A stretch of DNA of 51,496 nt from Bacteroidota bacterium (GTDB lineage Bacteria > Bacteroidota > Bacteroidia > Cytophagales > Microscillaceae). The notes under the pieces are model-generated. The model saw nothing but the letters and a program-made list of their open reading frames with translations. It made no database searches and was not told the origin of the DNA. Shown in pieces: positions 1 to 8,467 of this stretch. Within the stretch, counting starts at the first letter, position 1. Each line of letters opens with the position of its first letter. The translations under genes were made by a program, and so were the position numbers. The DNA is taken from assembly GCA_004292795.1 (NCBI GenBank), contig RDXI01000007.1:1-51496 (forward strand). Direction: 5' to 3'.

Positions 1-767
1 GTCATTGATGTAAAATTAATTTCTTTTAATTTTTGAATAAATTGATAATTTCTGCCGCTTGAAAGAATTATATCTAAACCTTCTTCAAATAAAGGTCTTT
101 GAAGTTCTACTATATTATCAGAATCATAATATTCAATAAAATCAACCAAACCATTATATCCTTTTTCAATTAAAAAATAATTTACACCACCACTTATTTC
201 TACATCTGAAAAAATATTTTTAGAATTTGGAAAATTTACTATTCTTTTGAAATTATTATTTTGTTTTATAAAATCTCTTAATTTTAAAAAGGATTTATCT
301 TGTGCGTCACCAGTAAACCATCTTGAAGGTGTAATAAATGAAAGATATCGAGGTTCTAAATTTATCCCAGCTTCAATAAATAATGGAAAAATCTGCTTAC
401 TTAATGATGAATTATCGGAGAAATTACTAATATTCTCCTGATAAGGCGGATTTCCTACTACTGCATCAAATTTCATATTTTCATTAAGTTTAAAAAGTTG
501 TTGTAATTTTTGTTTTGCGGTGTTGTTTTGGGCTTGTGGCGTGAGGTCGTGTTGTATAAAGTTCTTACGAGAAATCATATTCTCAGCATCAAACCCAAAA
601 ATATAAGACTGCGTAATGCCTTGCAAAATGGGCGTTGGGGCAAGTCCATAGACTTGGTTTTCTAAAATGTGTTTCAAACATTCGGGGTCGCTATTGTATT
701 GTTTTCTGGTATTGTGAAATAGTTTTTTTACAATCCCTACAAAATGTTCATGTACACTTTTGAGCAA
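1..767 (-). pseudogene. Eco57I-type N6-adenine DNA methylase, N-terminally truncated and running off the left edge
   Basis: The minus frame is open from an in-frame stop at 768-770 to the window edge. It contains the adenine-methylase motif IV as KFDAVVGNPPY (about 440-475 in plus coordinates), preceded by a segment typical of Eco57I-type type II/IIG enzymes (a HILENQVYG-like stretch, then ISRKNFIQHDLTP) and followed by DVEISGGVNYFL, normal for the target-recognition half. The SAM-binding motif I (DPACGSG-like) that should lie before this is missing, because the frame is cut and a plus-strand gene starts at 744. No ATG lies near the frame's beginning; only a TTG at 765-767 is available. I read it as a decayed or recombined restriction-methylation gene. 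The C-terminal end lies outside the window. Family assignment is firm; calling it non-functional is inference. Confidence 0.65.
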
Positions 768-1271
768 CTACAAAAACTCGATAACCGCCAACTGACCACT
801 ATTTTCGAGCAAGCAAAATCGCTTTTGCTTACCGATTTGGTGGGCTATGCCTTCAAAGGAGTAAACAGCAATCCCATTACAGCGTGGCTTGGCTTCAAAA
901 AATTCATCAAAGTTTTTGAAAAAACTATCGAAGGCTATGCAGGCTATAACGTGAAAGTAAAACAAGCCACATCAGCCCAGCACGCCCTCCAGAACCTGCA
1001 AGAAAAACACCTGAAACACGGATTTTATCGCTTGTATGAAAACCAAAACACGACATTTCCGCCCAGCATAGTGATTGATTATGCTTGTGAAAAAAATAGT
1101 TCCTTCGACCCTGCGCGTTATTTGAAAGATTATTTGGTGGCGGTGGAGTCGGAGAAGCAAAATTTGTATCTGGGCAAAGCCTTCTTTTGTGCATTTGGCA
1201 AAAAGATATTTTTGTCTTACTTTATTTTAGAGCAATTCAAACCTATCGAACAATTATTTGAAAAACCATGA
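744..1271 (+). CDS. Unknown conserved-looking protein, 175 aa
   Basis: I do not recognise this family. The 175-residue product is soluble, with no signal peptide or membrane segment, and contains an aromatic, glycine-rich stretch near the N-terminus (GYAFKGVNSNPITAWLGFKKF). The start is uncertain: ATG at 744 or at 750 (MYTFEQL). Its 5' end overlaps the broken end of the methylase on the other strand, so the upstream sequence is not an ordinary promoter region and the gene may have lost part of its regulation. Its last 4 bp (ATGA) overlap the start of the next gene, a 2OG oxygenase, which implies translational coupling and a shared function. Real coding status is likely from the coupling and from codon use like its neighbour's; function unknown. 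Confidence 0.7.
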   Translation: MFMYTFEQLQKLDNRQLTTIFEQAKSLLLTDLVGYAFKGVNSNPITAWLGFKKFIKVFEKTIEGYAGYNVKVKQATSAQHALQNLQEKHLKHGFYRLYENQNTTFPPSIVIDYACEKNSSFDPARYLKDYLVAVESEKQNLYLGKAFFCAFGKKIFLSYFILEQFKPIEQLFEKP

Positions 1272-2095
1272 AGCTCATCTACGACCAATTTACAGAAGAA
1301 AACTTCCCTCAATACGAAGCCACACTCAAGAAAGAGGGCTTTGTGCATTTTAAAAATTTCTTATCTACCGCCGAAGTAGAAAGTATGTTGGAGGCATTGG
1401 AGGAAATAGAAAAAACCTGCCTCGAAGCAGACACTAAACAAATCTTCGGTGTGCCTATATTGTACGGATACGACCTCGATGGCTCGCGTATCGTGCAGAG
1501 ATACCCGTTTACGTCATTGAATCATGCGTATTTTCAGAAGCCCGACCTTGTGGAAAAATTGCAAAAAATCAACCGCTTGGTGGGCGAACAATACAGATTG
1601 GGCGACAAAGAATATGATGGCGTGGTGTCCAATCATTATTTGAACCACTCCAACGACCTTTCAAGAAAAAAAATAGGCTGGCATACGGATAGTGGGCGCG
1701 AGTTCTGGTCTTTGAAAAGACCAAAACAATTTTACAACATAGGTATTCATTTAGACGATTGTACCAAAATAAAAGGTGGCTTGCGCCTATTGTTAGGCAC
1801 ACACCAACAAAGCGTATTGGGTATGTTGTTTGGCAAATTTCACTTTGTCGACCACAAACCCGACAAGAAAGAGTATTGTGTGGAAGTGAAAAAAGGCGAT
1901 ATGACCATTCATGATGGGCGACTATGGCACAGGGTAGCACAAGCCGAAGTAGTAGGCGAGGAAAGCCGAAGGCGTGTGATTTATTTTCCTTTCATAAAGG
2001 GGGAGGTAAAAGAAAAGGACGAAAACAGCAAACCGCCTATTTATCTCGTCCTCTTGCAAAAAGCCAATAAAATGAAAGGCGACTGGTTTCAGTAG
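1268..2095 (+). CDS. Phytanoyl-CoA dioxygenase (PhyH) family Fe(II)/2-oxoglutarate oxygenase
   Basis: A 275-residue protein with the facial triad of the PhyH-type double-stranded beta-helix: H139 and D141 in GWHTDSG, and the distal H221 in RLWHRVAQ, followed by R235/R236 in SRRRVIYFPF that would bind the 2-oxoglutarate carboxylate. Such enzymes couple decarboxylation of 2-oxoglutarate to hydroxylation of a substrate; members act on lipids, amino acids and natural products, so the substrate cannot be read from sequence. No signal peptide, so cytoplasmic. It is translationally coupled (ATGA, 4-bp overlap) to the preceding unknown gene. The stop codon TAG lies inside a copy of the window's recurrent 9-mer (2092-2100). 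Fold assignment is strong, substrate unknown. Confidence 0.85.
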   Translation: MKLIYDQFTEENFPQYEATLKKEGFVHFKNFLSTAEVESMLEALEEIEKTCLEADTKQIFGVPILYGYDLDGSRIVQRYPFTSLNHAYFQKPDLVEKLQKINRLVGEQYRLGDKEYDGVVSNHYLNHSNDLSRKKIGWHTDSGREFWSLKRPKQFYNIGIHLDDCTKIKGGLRLLLGTHQQSVLGMLFGKFHFVDHKPDKKEYCVEVKKGDMTIHDGRLWHRVAQAEVVGEESRRRVIYFPFIKGEVKEKDENSKPPIYLVLLQKANKMKGDWFQ

Positions 2096-2181
2096 GCAAG
2101 GCAATTTTCTATTGTTTTACAATTTTCTACCCCTCGAGGCGTTTTCTAAATACGTTTACGAAACCTACATTTTTACAAATT

Positions 2182-2562
2182 ATGAAAAAAGTATATCAAA
2201 CCCTACTCGCCTTCGCCCTCTTGTTGGCGAGCCAAACGGTTAGCTTTGCACAATGCCAATTTATCTTCAAAGGCACGTTGGCAGGCAAGGCTGTAACAGT
2301 GTGTTTCTTGCCTGATGAGAATGATGGACAAGTGCATGGCGAATATTACTATGGCAAAGGCGACAATGGCGTGATGACCTTCACAGGCACAGCCATTCGC
2401 CAGAATGATGGCTCTTATCGCCAACGCCTCGAAGAAGCCAATGCAGAAGGCACTGTAACGGGCTATTTCACAGGCACACTCAAAAATGGCGTGATGGCAG
2501 GCACTTGGACAAGCACTGACGGCAAACGCTCTTTTCCTTACAAATTGGTGTTGCAAAAGTAG
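2182..2562 (+). CDS. Small secreted protein, unknown function
   Basis: A 126-residue protein with a clear Sec signal peptide: MKK, a hydrophobic core rich in Leu/Ala, and a likely cleavage after SFA before QCQFIF. The mature part (about 100 residues) has G-rich beta repeats, such as GEYYYGKGDNG and GYFTGTLKNGVMAGTW, that resemble MORN-like or small beta-sheet extracytoplasmic proteins. No T9SS sorting domain, so probably periplasmic. A good hairpin terminator follows at 2585. I assign no function. Confidence 0.75.
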   Translation: MKKVYQTLLAFALLLASQTVSFAQCQFIFKGTLAGKAVTVCFLPDENDGQVHGEYYYGKGDNGVMTFTGTAIRQNDGSYRQRLEEANAEGTVTGYFTGTLKNGVMAGTWTSTDGKRSFPYKLVLQK

Positions 2563-2584
2563 ATAATGACGATGGTAGCTTTTT

Positions 2585-2633
2585 TCATACATAGTGAATG
2601 GTACGCGCCAATCGCTATGTATGACTCATTTTT
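2585..2633 (+). terminator. Rho-independent terminator after the small secreted protein
   Basis: A perfect 10-bp stem, TCATACATAG (2585-2594) with CTATGTATGA (2615-2624), extends inward through a partly paired region and is followed by CTCATTTTT. It sits 23 nt after the stop at 2562. A T-run also precedes it, so it could act weakly in both directions. Confidence 0.6.
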
Positions 2634-2652
2634 AAAGTAAACCAATAACACT

Positions 2653-3393
2653 ATGAAAACCTATATTATCCGCCAAGCCACTTTCGAGTATGATGACAGT
2701 CGTTATGGCTATAAAAGCGCGGACATGGAAGTCTTGCATACCTTTCATGACGAACAGCAGGCAAGGCAAACTTACCTACACTTAGAGCGCGAAAGATATG
2801 CTGATGAAACCTTAGATTTTTACTATACCCAAACACCCACCGAAGGCGAGCATCCTTGGGACAAATTGGCGCATTACATAGAAAAAGAGTTCAAATTCAC
2901 TTTCAACAGTTTGGTAAGCCTGCCCGAAAAATTTTGGAAAAAAACCACAGACGACCAAATGGAGTGCATTTTGAGCTATACAGGCTTGCGCTTCTATGTC
3001 TTGACTGCCTTCGAACATGAACCCACCTTTTTCAAAATCGTGTCCGAAGAACGATACATACAACGCGATGAAGCCTACAGTACATGGCACAATTCGTATC
3101 AAGAAGCCTTCGATGCTGGTTTGCGGTTATGGGTTGATGAAATAGCAGATACTGAATATGTAGAGAGCTTGGAGGCAGTAACAGAAGCCCCGCACTTATT
3201 GCAGGCTTACCTACAAAACTGCACTTGCCTACAATACGACAAAGAAATGATGTGCTTCAAGATGAAAGAAGGCTGGCAAGGTTGGAGTTGGGGCAACAAC
3301 AGGCAAGAATTTGAAACTTCGGTTGCCGAAGTACGCGGTCTGTGGGCGTTGCTTGCTGAAAAACCCTTTGTAGTGGAGAAAATAGTGCTATAA
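2653..3393 (+). CDS. Hypothetical protein, 246 aa
   Basis: A 246-residue acidic, aromatic-rich protein without signal peptide or membrane span. I do not recognise a family. The N-terminus (MKTYIIRQATFEYDDSRYGYKSADMEV) looks like the start of a small alpha/beta domain. The gene has its own room between two hairpins (2585-2633 upstream, 3396-3443 downstream), so it is probably monocistronic. Coding is supported by length, ATG start and codon use; the function is unknown. Confidence 0.7.
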   Translation: MKTYIIRQATFEYDDSRYGYKSADMEVLHTFHDEQQARQTYLHLERERYADETLDFYYTQTPTEGEHPWDKLAHYIEKEFKFTFNSLVSLPEKFWKKTTDDQMECILSYTGLRFYVLTAFEHEPTFFKIVSEERYIQRDEAYSTWHNSYQEAFDAGLRLWVDEIADTEYVESLEAVTEAPHLLQAYLQNCTCLQYDKEMMCFKMKEGWQGWSWGNNRQEFETSVAEVRGLWALLAEKPFVVEKIVL

Positions 3394-3591
3394 AACAACT
3401 CTTACTAAGCCCTCAGTTTGATAGGGCTTAGGCGAGGAGTTGGGTTCGTGGTGGGGTGATGCATATATTCAAAGTGTGCATTTATGCTACAAAAATATGT
3501 CAATAAAAAGTACCCTCAAATTGTTTAATAAATTAACAATTAGATAAAACGCTGAAAATAAGCATTTTATAAAAAATTGAAATTTTAAAAA

Positions 3592-3607
3592 TACCCTTAC
3601 AAGGGTA
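3592..3607. promoter_or_regulatory. 16-bp palindrome, candidate operator (copy 1)
   Basis: TACCCTTACAAGGGTA is a 7-bp inverted repeat around a 2-nt centre. It is identical, with its A-rich flanks (26 bp in all), to the copy at 9855-9870. Its centre lies about 117 bp upstream of the -7 element of the PhoD-like gene. The identity and similar spacing at two unrelated promoters argue for a binding site of one regulator (inference). Confidence 0.55.
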
Positions 3608-3692
3608 TAAAATAATTTTTTAAAAAATTTCATTTGCTACATTATACGGCATTTGCTAAGTACGCACTGTTTTCAAAAACACCCCGCCAAAA

Positions 3693-3724
3693 TTTGTAGG
3701 ATTGCACAAGGTTTGCTACCTTTG
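3693..3724 (+). promoter_or_regulatory. Promoter of the PhoD-like gene
   Basis: TTTG (3693-3696), 20 nt, then TACCTTTG (3717-3724) matches the Bacteroidota sigma consensus -33 TTTG / -7 TAnnTTTG. The GTG start at 3755 lies 30 nt downstream. Confidence 0.65.
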
Positions 3725-3754
3725 CCATGAGGTTCAAAAATCCTTTCCTATAAC

Positions 3755-5083
3755 GTGAAAAAACTACTATCTCTTTCCTTTCTTTGGGCGTTTGTGCTTT
3801 GCAGTGCGAGTGCGCAAGACAAACTCCTACAAGCGGGTCCTATGGTGGGCTATTCTTCGATGAAAGAAGTCCTTTTGTGGGTACAGACTACCCAAAGTGC
3901 CAAAGTGCATTTTGTCTATTATCCGCAAGACAAGCCTAACGAAAAAATGCAGACCGAAACGGTAGAAACGCAAGCCAAAAATGCGTTTGTGGCGCGTATC
4001 GTAGCGCAAACAAAGCCCACTACCAAATATGGCTACGAGCTATACATCAACGGAAAATTGGTAAAACGTCCTTATCCACTTGGTTTTCAGAGCCAAGCCC
4101 TGTGGCAATACCGAACCGAACCACCCACCACTAAGTTTCTGTTTGGCTCTTGCCTATACGTGAACGAGCCAGAAGTGGACAGACCGGGCAACGGCTACGG
4201 AGGCGAGTTCGAAATCCTGAAGGCAATGGCAGACAAAAAAGCGGACTTTATGGTTTGGGGTGGCGATAATACCTATCTGCGCGAAGTGGATTTTGACTCA
4301 CGTACAGGCATCATGCAACGCTACACGCACACGCGCTCCTTGCCTGAATTGCAACCGCTGTTAGGCAATATGCACCACTACGCCACTTGGGACGACCACG
4401 ACTACGGACCCAATGACTCTGACGAAAGCTACAACATGAAAGAAACCACCCTCGAAGCCTTCAAACTCTTTTGGGGAAATCAAAATTATGCTTTCAATGG
4501 CAGTGTGGCGGGCAATTTCAACTGGAGTGATGTGGAGTTCTTTTTGCTTGATGATAGATGGTTCAGAACGCCCATAGGCATCAAGTCCTTGCCTAATGAA
4601 ATGTTTGGCGACAAACAACTGCGCTGGCTCATCGAGTCATTGAAGGCAAGCAAGGCTACTTTCAAATTTATCGTGTCGGGTGGGCAAATGCTCAATACTG
4701 ATGCGAGCCAATACAACGAAACGCTTATCCGCTACAGCGAGGAGCGCACCAAGTTCTTGAAAATGATACAAGATGACCGCATTTCGGGAGTAGTCTTGCT
4801 GTCAGGCGACCGCCACCATTCAGAAGTAAACAAAATGGAGCGCGTGGGTACATATCCCTTGTATGAGTTTACCGTATCGCCCATTACCGCAGGCTCGTCA
4901 GGCGACAGAGCCAAAGACGAAAAGAATTTTTATCGTGTGCCTGACTCCTATTACGGCAAACGCGCTTTCTCTATGTTTGAAGTTACAGGCGAGCGCAAAG
5001 ACCGCGTGCTTACCATACAACTTTTTGATGTGCAAGGAAATGCCGTTTGGAAGCGCGAAATAAAAGCAAGCGAGTTGAAATAA
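3755..5083 (+). CDS. Secreted PhoD-like metallophosphatase (alkaline phosphatase D family)
   Basis: A 442-residue protein that begins with GTG, the only start fitting the signal peptide (MKKLLSLSFLWAFVLCSASA, cut before QDK). Next comes an Ig-like N-terminal domain (about 22-120, LLWVQTT ... YGYELYINGK), as in PhoD proteins, and then the metallophosphatase core: GSC, WGGDNTYLRE, ATWDDHDYGPND and LLSGDRHHSE, which supply the Asp/Asn/His metal ligands. It should hydrolyse phosphomonoesters or phosphodiesters outside the cytoplasm. No T9SS domain is present, so it is probably periplasmic. A consensus promoter sits 30 nt upstream and a shared palindrome further up. A terminator follows at 5107. 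Confidence 0.88.
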   Translation: MKKLLSLSFLWAFVLCSASAQDKLLQAGPMVGYSSMKEVLLWVQTTQSAKVHFVYYPQDKPNEKMQTETVETQAKNAFVARIVAQTKPTTKYGYELYINGKLVKRPYPLGFQSQALWQYRTEPPTTKFLFGSCLYVNEPEVDRPGNGYGGEFEILKAMADKKADFMVWGGDNTYLREVDFDSRTGIMQRYTHTRSLPELQPLLGNMHHYATWDDHDYGPNDSDESYNMKETTLEAFKLFWGNQNYAFNGSVAGNFNWSDVEFFLLDDRWFRTPIGIKSLPNEMFGDKQLRWLIESLKASKATFKFIVSGGQMLNTDASQYNETLIRYSEERTKFLKMIQDDRISGVVLLSGDRHHSEVNKMERVGTYPLYEFTVSPITAGSSGDRAKDEKNFYRVPDSYYGKRAFSMFEVTGERKDRVLTIQLFDVQGNAVWKREIKASELK

Positions 5084-5106
5084 TACAACTTTACAACCTT
5101 ACAAAT

Positions 5107-5145
5107 ACAAAGAGGCATTGCACCGCAACGCCTCTTTTTTGTATT
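5107..5145. terminator. Bidirectional terminator between convergent genes
   Basis: AGAGGC (5111-5116) pairs with GCCTCT (5130-5135) around a 13-nt loop, followed by TTTT; flanking AAATACAA/GTATTT extends the stem. It lies between the stops of the PhoD-like gene (5083, plus) and the aminopeptidase (5188, minus). Confidence 0.75.
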
Positions 5146-5187
5146 TTTGCTACTAAAATATTACACCTTTGACACTACCATTTTTTG

Positions 5188-6426
5188 TTATGCGTTCATC
5201 AATGCCTCTATTTCTTCGGCTTCGAGAGGAATATTTGCCATGAGGTCTATATTGCCCGTTTCAGTAATGAGAATGTCATTTTCGAGGCGAATACCTAAGC
5301 CTTCTTCGGGAATATAAATGCCCGGCTCACAAGTAAATACAAAACCTGCTTCAAACTTGCGGTAGCGATTGCCCACATCATGTACGTCCAAACCCAAGTG
5401 ATGCGAAGTGCCATGCATGAAGTATTTTTTTTTTTTTTTTTTGTCTTCAGGTGTCATTAGCTCGCCTACCGCTTTGTGGTATTCGTCCAACACATTGCCC
5501 ACTTTGAGCATATTTGTAGCACCTTTCATCACACGAAGCACTGCATCATACACAGCGCGTTGTCGTGCAGTGAATTTGCCACTCACAGGCACACACCTTG
5601 TAAGGTCGGAGGCATAATTGCCATATTCCGCCGCCACATCAAGGAGAATAACCTCGCCTGCCTTGCAAACTTGGTTGTTGTCTATGTAGTGCAACACACA
5701 CGCATTCGCTCCTGAAGCAATGATAGGCGTATAAGCAAAACCCTTAGAGCGATTGCGGATAAACTCGTGTATCAATTCTGCCTCAATCTCATATTCGGTA
5801 ACATTGGGTTTGACGAAGCCCAACAAACGCCTAAAGCCTTTTTCGGTGATGTTGCAAGCGGTTTGAATCAATGCCACCTCTTCGGGCATTTTCGTTGCGC
5901 GAAGGTAGTGCATCAAAGGCGTGAGTCTTTGGTAAGTATGCAAAGGAAAGGCATTTTTGCACCATTTGATAAAACGAGCATCGCGGGTTTCTACTTCTAC
6001 CACTGCCCTTGCGTGTTCGTTGGTGTTCAGATACACATTTTCGCACAAGCCCATAAGTGTGTTGAATACCACAGGGAACTCGCTCAACCATTGGATATTG
6101 GCAATGCCCGAAGCCGCTGTAGCTTCATCTTTCGTATATTTATGCCCTTCCCAAATGGCGATATGCTCATTCGTTTCGCGTAGGAAAAGAATTTCGCGCA
6201 TTTTCGCATCAGGCGCGTCAGGAAACAATACCAAAATGCTTTCCTCTTGGTCTATGCCTGAAAAATACAAAATATCGCTGTTTTGTCGAAAGGGCATCGT
6301 GCCGTCTGCATTGGTGGGCATAATGTCATTCGAGTTCAAGACCACAAGGCTATTCGGCTTCAGGTGTTTGTAAAGCCTTTGGCGGTTGGTGGTAAAAAGG
6401 GTTTGGGGAATGGGAAGATATTTCAT
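5188..6426 (-). CDS. pepP: Xaa-Pro aminopeptidase (M24B)
   Basis: Removes N-terminal residues that precede proline. I start it at ATG 6426 (MKYLPIPQTLF, 412 aa): a longer frame exists, but it would run through the terminator at 6490-6521. The N-terminal domain (1-170) is the creatinase/AMP-N fold with FRQNSDILYFSG. The C-terminal pita-bread domain has all five metal ligands: D263 (LLDVAAEY), D274 (SDLTR), H342 (HGTSHHLGLDVHD), E367 (TCEPGIY) and E382 (RLEND). Odd feature: Lys329-334 are six consecutive AAA codons, so the coding strand has an A18 run (plus T18 at 5425-5442), where homologues carry mixed residues. Slippage there would truncate the protein just before the active-site His. Confidence 0.92.
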   Translation of the reverse strand: MKYLPIPQTLFTTNRQRLYKHLKPNSLVVLNSNDIMPTNADGTMPFRQNSDILYFSGIDQEESILVLFPDAPDAKMREILFLRETNEHIAIWEGHKYTKDEATAASGIANIQWLSEFPVVFNTLMGLCENVYLNTNEHARAVVEVETRDARFIKWCKNAFPLHTYQRLTPLMHYLRATKMPEEVALIQTACNITEKGFRRLLGFVKPNVTEYEIEAELIHEFIRNRSKGFAYTPIIASGANACVLHYIDNNQVCKAGEVILLDVAAEYGNYASDLTRCVPVSGKFTARQRAVYDAVLRVMKGATNMLKVGNVLDEYHKAVGELMTPEDKKKKKKYFMHGTSHHLGLDVHDVGNRYRKFEAGFVFTCEPGIYIPEEGLGIRLENDILITETGNIDLMANIPLEAEEIEALMNA

Positions 6427-6489
6427 ACAGTTGGGTAGGAAAGGAAAGATGCAAATTAAAGCATTTGCGTGCAAAGAAAAAAGCATCAC

Positions 6490-6521
6490 AAAAAAAACGG
6501 TGCATACCTTCGTACACACCG
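6490..6521 (-). terminator. Terminator of the amine oxidase operon
   Basis: Read on the minus strand: a 10-bp stem (two G-U pairs) with a GAAG loop (plus 6498-6507 pairs with 6512-6521), followed by eight T. It lies about 195 nt past the oxidase stop at 6716 and just upstream of the aminopeptidase start. Confidence 0.8.
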
Positions 6522-6619
6522 CTATTAGTTTTTTCCAGCTTGACAAGTCTGCGACATTGACAACTGCTTGCCTGCTTGTTCGCAGTTGGTGCGCCTATAG
6601 AGGAAGCTACAATAACAAT

Positions 6620-6657
6620 TTGTGAGCGAAAAACGGGCTTATTCGCTTCGCTCACAA
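6620..6657. repeat. 11-bp inverted repeat in the 3' region of the oxidase operon
   Basis: TTGTGAGCGAA (6620-6630) and TTCGCTCACAA (6647-6657) are perfect complements around 16 nt. There is no T-run, so it is not a normal terminator; it may be an RNA-stabilising hairpin or part of a repeat element. Confidence 0.5.
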
Positions 6658-6715
6658 TGAAAAAGCTGTATTTTATTTGCTTGTTTTCAGGCAAGGACTT
6701 TTTTGGTCTTAGCAA

Positions 6716-8449
6716 CTACCAACCCATATAATAGCTTTGGGGTATCCATTCGGGGCGTTCTAAGCCGAAATATTGTTGGAGCATAAGCTCTGCCACACAA
6801 AACGCGCCTTCTACCCAACCTTGTTGGTCAGAATACGCTTCTCCGCAAATGTGTATGTTTTCTGCTTCCATGGGCTTGCGCATAAACTCCATGACATACT
6901 TCACATCATAGCCTGCTTTCCAAGCATGATAGCCCGCGCCATACGGGTCATCAGTCCAATCTCTGAACCATGTAACATACGGGTCTGGAATGGTCGAGTC
7001 GCCATGCAGTTCACGAATTTGGTTCATCAATTCATCAACCATCATTTGCGTAGCCTGCACACTTTCTAAGGCGTTTAGCTCGTCCATCGAGGCACTTCTG
7101 TTGGCGCGTACTTTGAACAATTCTTTGTCATCAGAAAGGGCTTTCCAGAAAGTTTCCGTTTCCATGTCGCCATAGCTTCCGAGCAGGAGAGAATTGTCGT
7201 TGTGCGGGTCTGTGCCAAAATAATAGCATTGGCGCATAGGCAAGTCCGTAATAGAGTGTCCCGACTCAATACCAAATCGTTCATTCCACCAAGGCGTTTC
7301 GAAGCCCATCAAAATTTTGAAAGCAGGCTCCATGATAACAGAGCGAATGTTTTTGTTAAGCTCTGCGTTCTGATTGATGTTGAAAAAGAAATTGTTTTGG
7401 TCTAACAATTCCAACGACTTGCGAGGCATTGCCAAAATGATACTGTTGGCATACACTTTCCAAACAGTGTTCGATGGAATATGCAAGAAGGTAAGTTCGT
7501 ATTGGTGTGTGCTTTTGTTTTTGTGTTCTTTGGTAAAGGTAACAAGTTTATTTTCTACCCATATATTTGAGCCTTCCTGCCCCAAGTACGCATTAGCCAA
7601 TGAGTAGGCGATTTGGTCGTAGCCTTCCGCAATGGTTTTGTACTCCACATTTGCCGAAAAGTCGCCTACCATGTACGGAAATGCCTCTGCCGCGTTCCAG
7701 TTGATGGTATTAGAATAATACCCGCCTGCATTTGCCAAGAAATTGTAGCCTTCTTGCGAAACACGGTCTTTGATAAGATTCCAAAAGCCTATGTCGTTTA
7801 CTTTGCGCTTATTATAAGGCGAGCCTTCGAAGCAGTAGGTAAGGACGGGCTTTATCTCGTCCCAATCTTCACTGGTCAGCTCGAAAGTATATGTATATCT
7901 GTGTTCGGGATTGTAGATAATTTTTTTCCTAAATTTATTGTCCAAATTGGGGTCAGCCATCAACACATCATAAATGATTTTGTTGAAAAGTTGGTCGGCA
8001 TTGTAGCCCTCGTCATTTTCATTGAGTACATAGCGCGTAGGTTGCGTTTCGCCCTTTTTTTGAGCCACTTCCCACGCATCTTGCATCAATCGTTGTTTGC
8101 GCAAATAGATAAAAAGTTTATCCGTTTTGCCCATAGGAAAGGGAACAGGAGTCATTTCTTCTGCAAAAACCTTTTCGATAAGTGCTGTAACGATTTCTTG
8201 CGAAGTAAGGTAACGCATACCCCCAAGCTCGCCTACTACGTCCATACCCGGCATCACTACGGACTCAAGCCTTCCGCCAATGCGGTTGCTCATTTCAAAA
8301 ATCTGTACTTGGTCGGCAGGCAAGGCTTGCGATTGCGTGAGGCGATATGCCGAATACAAACCTGAAACGCCACCACCCACGATAGCCACTTCTACGCTCA
8401 TATCGGGCTGACAGCCTTTTGTGAGGCGTACTTCTTTGTTAAGTTTCAT
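6716..8449 (-). CDS. Flavin monoamine oxidase family protein
   Basis: A 577-residue FAD enzyme of the monoamine/L-amino-acid oxidase family. The dinucleotide-binding motif is AIVGGGVSGLYSAYRL (about 22-37), followed by the family's second glycine motif NRIGGRLES. The C-terminal FAD-contact segment is HICGEAYSDQQGWVEGAF. There is no signal peptide, so it is cytoplasmic. It should oxidise an amine or amino acid to an imine with reduction of oxygen; the substrate is not evident. It is the second gene of an operon: the upstream sarcosine-oxidase-like gene ends 18 nt before its start, with no promoter in the gap, and the terminator at 6490 closes the unit. Pairing two flavin oxidases suggests successive oxidation of one nitrogen compound (inference). 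Confidence 0.85.
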   Translation of the reverse strand: MKLNKEVRLTKGCQPDMSVEVAIVGGGVSGLYSAYRLTQSQALPADQVQIFEMSNRIGGRLESVVMPGMDVVGELGGMRYLTSQEIVTALIEKVFAEEMTPVPFPMGKTDKLFIYLRKQRLMQDAWEVAQKKGETQPTRYVLNENDEGYNADQLFNKIIYDVLMADPNLDNKFRKKIIYNPEHRYTYTFELTSEDWDEIKPVLTYCFEGSPYNKRKVNDIGFWNLIKDRVSQEGYNFLANAGGYYSNTINWNAAEAFPYMVGDFSANVEYKTIAEGYDQIAYSLANAYLGQEGSNIWVENKLVTFTKEHKNKSTHQYELTFLHIPSNTVWKVYANSIILAMPRKSLELLDQNNFFFNINQNAELNKNIRSVIMEPAFKILMGFETPWWNERFGIESGHSITDLPMRQCYYFGTDPHNDNSLLLGSYGDMETETFWKALSDDKELFKVRANRSASMDELNALESVQATQMMVDELMNQIRELHGDSTIPDPYVTWFRDWTDDPYGAGYHAWKAGYDVKYVMEFMRKPMEAENIHICGEAYSDQQGWVEGAFCVAELMLQQYFGLERPEWIPQSYYMGW

Positions 8450-8467
8450 TTTGAAGTAAGTTTTTTG

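Larger units (their letters stand above)
3394..3754. other. Intergenic region with hairpin, palindrome and promoter
   Basis: No gene is visible in these 361 bp. They hold a hairpin just after the preceding stop (TAAGCCCT at 3406-3413 paired with AGGGCTTA at 3423-3430, flanked by AACTC/GAGTT), which lacks a T-run; an AT-rich stretch; the palindrome at 3592-3607; and the promoter at 3693-3724 for the PhoD-like gene. Confidence 0.7.

Noticed and set aside
247-441. Plus-strand open frame of 64 codons
   Set aside because: It is the complement of the methylase target-recognition region.
6427-6546. N-terminal extension of the Xaa-Pro aminopeptidase as a signal peptide
   Set aside because: The extension would run through the terminator hairpin at 6490-6521, and the family is cytoplasmic; ATG 6426 fits better.
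7613-8365. Plus-strand open frame of 250 codons opposite the monoamine oxidase
   Set aside because: It lacks recognisable motifs, and the opposite strand has complete FAD motifs.
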